Assembly: GCA_037042915.1 (NCBI GenBank)
Contig: CM073204.1
Coordinates: forward strand, 186,001-250,000
Direction of reading: 5' to 3'
From: Auricularia sp. M13
Lineage: Eukaryota; Basidiomycota; Agaricomycetes; Auriculariales; Auriculariaceae
Length of the DNA: 64,000 bases
In this document: piece after piece, positions 61,818 to 64,000 of the stretch
Position numbering within the stretch: position 1 is the stretch's first letter
Layout of the letters: each line of letters begins with the position of its first letter
Position numbers and translations under genes: made by a program
Notes under the pieces: generated by a model
The model's input: only the letters and a program-made list of their open reading frames with translations
Told to the model about the DNA's origin: nothing
Databases searched by the model: none

Positions 61818-64000
61818 AATGCCACTCTCGGGAAGATTGTCTCCAGTCAACTCTTTATTTTCATTTTAGTTGCCGTTACTGTACGCTTCTCTTTCCTGCA
61901 CTATTGGACTGAGCTCTCTGGTTGCAGTTTCCTCAGTGCACGTCGTTGAGGTTTCAGCTCGATCCCCCGTTCAGTTTGCGGATAAGGCCACGCCGACAGC
62001 GGCGTGCACAAGTTACAACGTCGCCGCCTGCAAGTCTCGTGCACTCCAATAACAACTTCGTCGAGTAAAGCGCTCAGGGGTCTTGGCCGCAGGGACCTAG
62101 TGTGCCACATTTCTTTCGCGTTTGTTTCGTCTTCGCCAACGACGATCTTGACTTCAAATTCGTTGGGTACAACTGATCATTGGGCCTTTACTCTCGTCGA
62201 ACACCACTGGACATCGCCGAGCGTTTCTGGGATTTCAGTCTTTTACTGGGATCATTGGCCCGGGCTTGACAGTTGCGTGCGTAGCTCCAACGGGATGACT
62301 CTTCTTGTATTCGCCGGGTCGCCCTGGCCGTTCGGAATTCTGGGTTCTTCAACTGGTCTTTCGCTCGGATTACCGGCTTCCTCGACGCGTGAGAGCACAC
62401 GCCCTGGATCACATTCTAGCGATATTGGTTGGCGAGGTCTGTCAGACTTCTTTCTCAGTCGCCGGTTTATCCGTCTCTTCTTCGACCACAATTCGAACTG
62501 CTAGACATCTGGCCATTTTGCCTTTGTGCAGCGGGTCTGGGGGGCGTGATAACTCTTGACTCGCCACTGGTACTATTACCCGCACATTCGTTTCCGCTAA
62601 AAACGAAGCGTACTACCGTCTTCTTCGCCGAGTCAATTACGCTCAGGCGCGTCTGGTTTTGATTTTCTGGTTCAACTCATAGTCGCCGCGGTGTTTTGGC
62701 CTCTAGGTATATACACAGTTTTTTGAAAGTGCGGATGCCGCAGTGTTCACAATCAGGTGGCAGGACTCATCTGTAACTTCCCGTTGTGCCAACTTGGAGG
62801 TGATGCGAGGTGGCTACTTGTACTATTCGCGCCGTGCATCGCCACCTGGCAGACGCCTCAGTGATCGCTGTCTTCGACTCACCGCTTCGGGCAGCACATC
62901 CCGAACTGCGATACCGGCACAGTTCTGATCTCAGCTATGCGTCGGTCCCGCGCCGTGCAACTGCATGACCAGCAACTCGGGTCGTTCTCGCTCCTCCGAC
63001 GCAACTGCCACTGGCCATGGCGACAAGCACAAGATTGAGATGCTCTGCCCATCAGCGGATGGACTACACCCGATACCCGAACCCGCGATTCTCAACTTCG
63101 CCTGCCTATTTCCCGCGAAGACGCGACCGTTGGCCATCTGCCAATGCACCATGCATCGCGAAAACCGGTCAGAGATTAACCGTGCGCTCGGGGAGGTTTG
63201 ATCAGTTGAACTGGTCTCCAGATTAATGCACCTCTGTGTCCCTTCTTCGAGCACTCAGAGTGATCAGAGCAGCCAAAGAGCATCGTCAGATGATGTAAGC
63301 TACTTCAATTCCTCAAAGATCAAGTCTTGCAATGACATTAGAATGACTTTCTCCGTTATGTCTCCTTTGCGGCATGTAATGTCGCTTTGCCCAGAAATGT
63401 ACTCTTGGAAGCTAATGAGCACATAGCTCTTGCGAAATGGTGGCGCTAAGGGTTGTCAATGGCATAGCCTACTGCGTGAGGCAGAATTTACACTTTCTGC
63501 GGCCAAATAAATGATTCAAAATTAAATTATAGCCCCATTTCTCGAGGACATGTACTTGCAACTATTGAAGAGCCATTGTTTCGCCTTTGCGGCAATTTGG
63601 AACATTTTAGGCCTCGACGCGTGCCAGACTCAGAGTCAGCAACCGCGCGTCGTCGGAGTCCGGCACGGGCCGAGTGGACTTTGCACTTTTTTCCCTCGTC
63701 GCCTCCCAGCCAAGTTCCATCCTGCTGGTACCACCGACACGGCATGGGCAAAGCTGCACTCCCCCACGTCTAGCCGATGCACAGGCTCTGCAAACCCGCC
63801 AAGCTGTGTGCCCTGTTAAATCCAACTGGCCTGATCGTGGTCTGCCTTGTCTGCCTTGCTGTCGACACCCTTGTCATGCCTTGCCCTGCTTTCCGTGTGC
63901 GGCCCTTGCATTTCTTGATTTTGCTCTTCTGACCTGATGGCTCAACTGCTCTCGTTGCCCATTCTGCATCTCTGCTGGCATCCTGACGTCCTGGTCCTTG
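61818..64000. other. Region with no recognised gene
   Basis: Overlapping short frames on both strands show neither domain motifs nor consistent intron signals. Long stretches (62050-62700) read like unique non-coding or decayed sequence; 63540-63900 is C-rich on the + strand. No tRNA, LTR or inverted-repeat element was found by eye. Confidence 0.4.

Noticed and set aside
62004-62504. 166-codon + frame
   Set aside because: Trp/Ser-rich with no domain, no promoter or intron logic; likely chance.
61818-64000. tRNA gene or LTR remnant
   Set aside because: No A-box/B-box pair, cloverleaf or repeated LTR-like end was seen on either strand.

Overview
The window looks like a stretch of an Agaricomycete (mushroom-forming basidiomycete) nuclear genome. 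The reasons are GC-rich genes broken by many short introns (about 45-60 bases, GTRNGT...YAG), families typical of that group (a multi-exon BCS1-like AAA ATPase, Tad1-type LINEs with RNase H, chromodomain Ty3/gypsy elements, hAT transposons, a Ulp1-type protease gene next to a transposase-like gene), and no bacterial features. No function was assigned by database search; every call is from reading the sequence.

Layout. 1-406: the last exons of a host gene. 1103-3354: a LINE-derived copy that carries only ORF1, with a 13-bp target duplication. About 3.6-24.9 kb: one old Tad1-like LINE split by five later arrivals: an inverted 5'-truncated LINE (4826-6280) that itself holds a hAT-type MITE (4848-5339), a short LINE tail (7769-7951), a 10.9-kb Ty3/gypsy element (8450-19344) with nearly identical LTRs, and a second ORF1-only LINE copy in reverse (21326-23596). 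24.9-31.2 kb: a host-gene exon cut off by the LINE, low-complexity repeats, and several weak or unrecognised genes. 31.2-40.6 kb: a reverse-strand unit made of a Ulp1 (C48) protease gene and a zinc-finger/transposase-like gene, the latter split by an apparently complete hAT transposon (33765-37560, TSD GGCAGCAG). 41.1-43.4 kb: minisatellite-like repeats and a tyrosine-recombinase gene. 43823-52287: a reverse-strand chromovirus (Ty3/gypsy with chromodomain). 52.9-61.8 kb: a compact block of conserved host genes: FCF2 (pre-rRNA processing), CCT8 (chaperonin theta subunit), a BCS1-like AAA protein, and TSC10 (3-ketosphinganine reductase). 61.8-64 kb: no gene recognised.

The most interesting observation is a parallel between the two gypsy elements. 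They differ in LTRs, gag and pol, yet each carries, between pol and the 3' LTR, an extra gene on the strand opposite to gag-pol, with its own TATA box 50-75 bases before the first ATG and intron-like gaps. In the chromovirus the extra gene encodes two C-X2-C-X6-C blocks like a fungal Zn2Cys6 cluster plus helical, coiled-coil-like segments. In the other element a second, sense-strand extra gene is present and the whole cargo is bracketed by short direct repeats. A second theme is the ORF1-only LINE copies, which share a 5' end and 3' tail and look like a gag-only non-autonomous family, comparable to mammalian HAL1.
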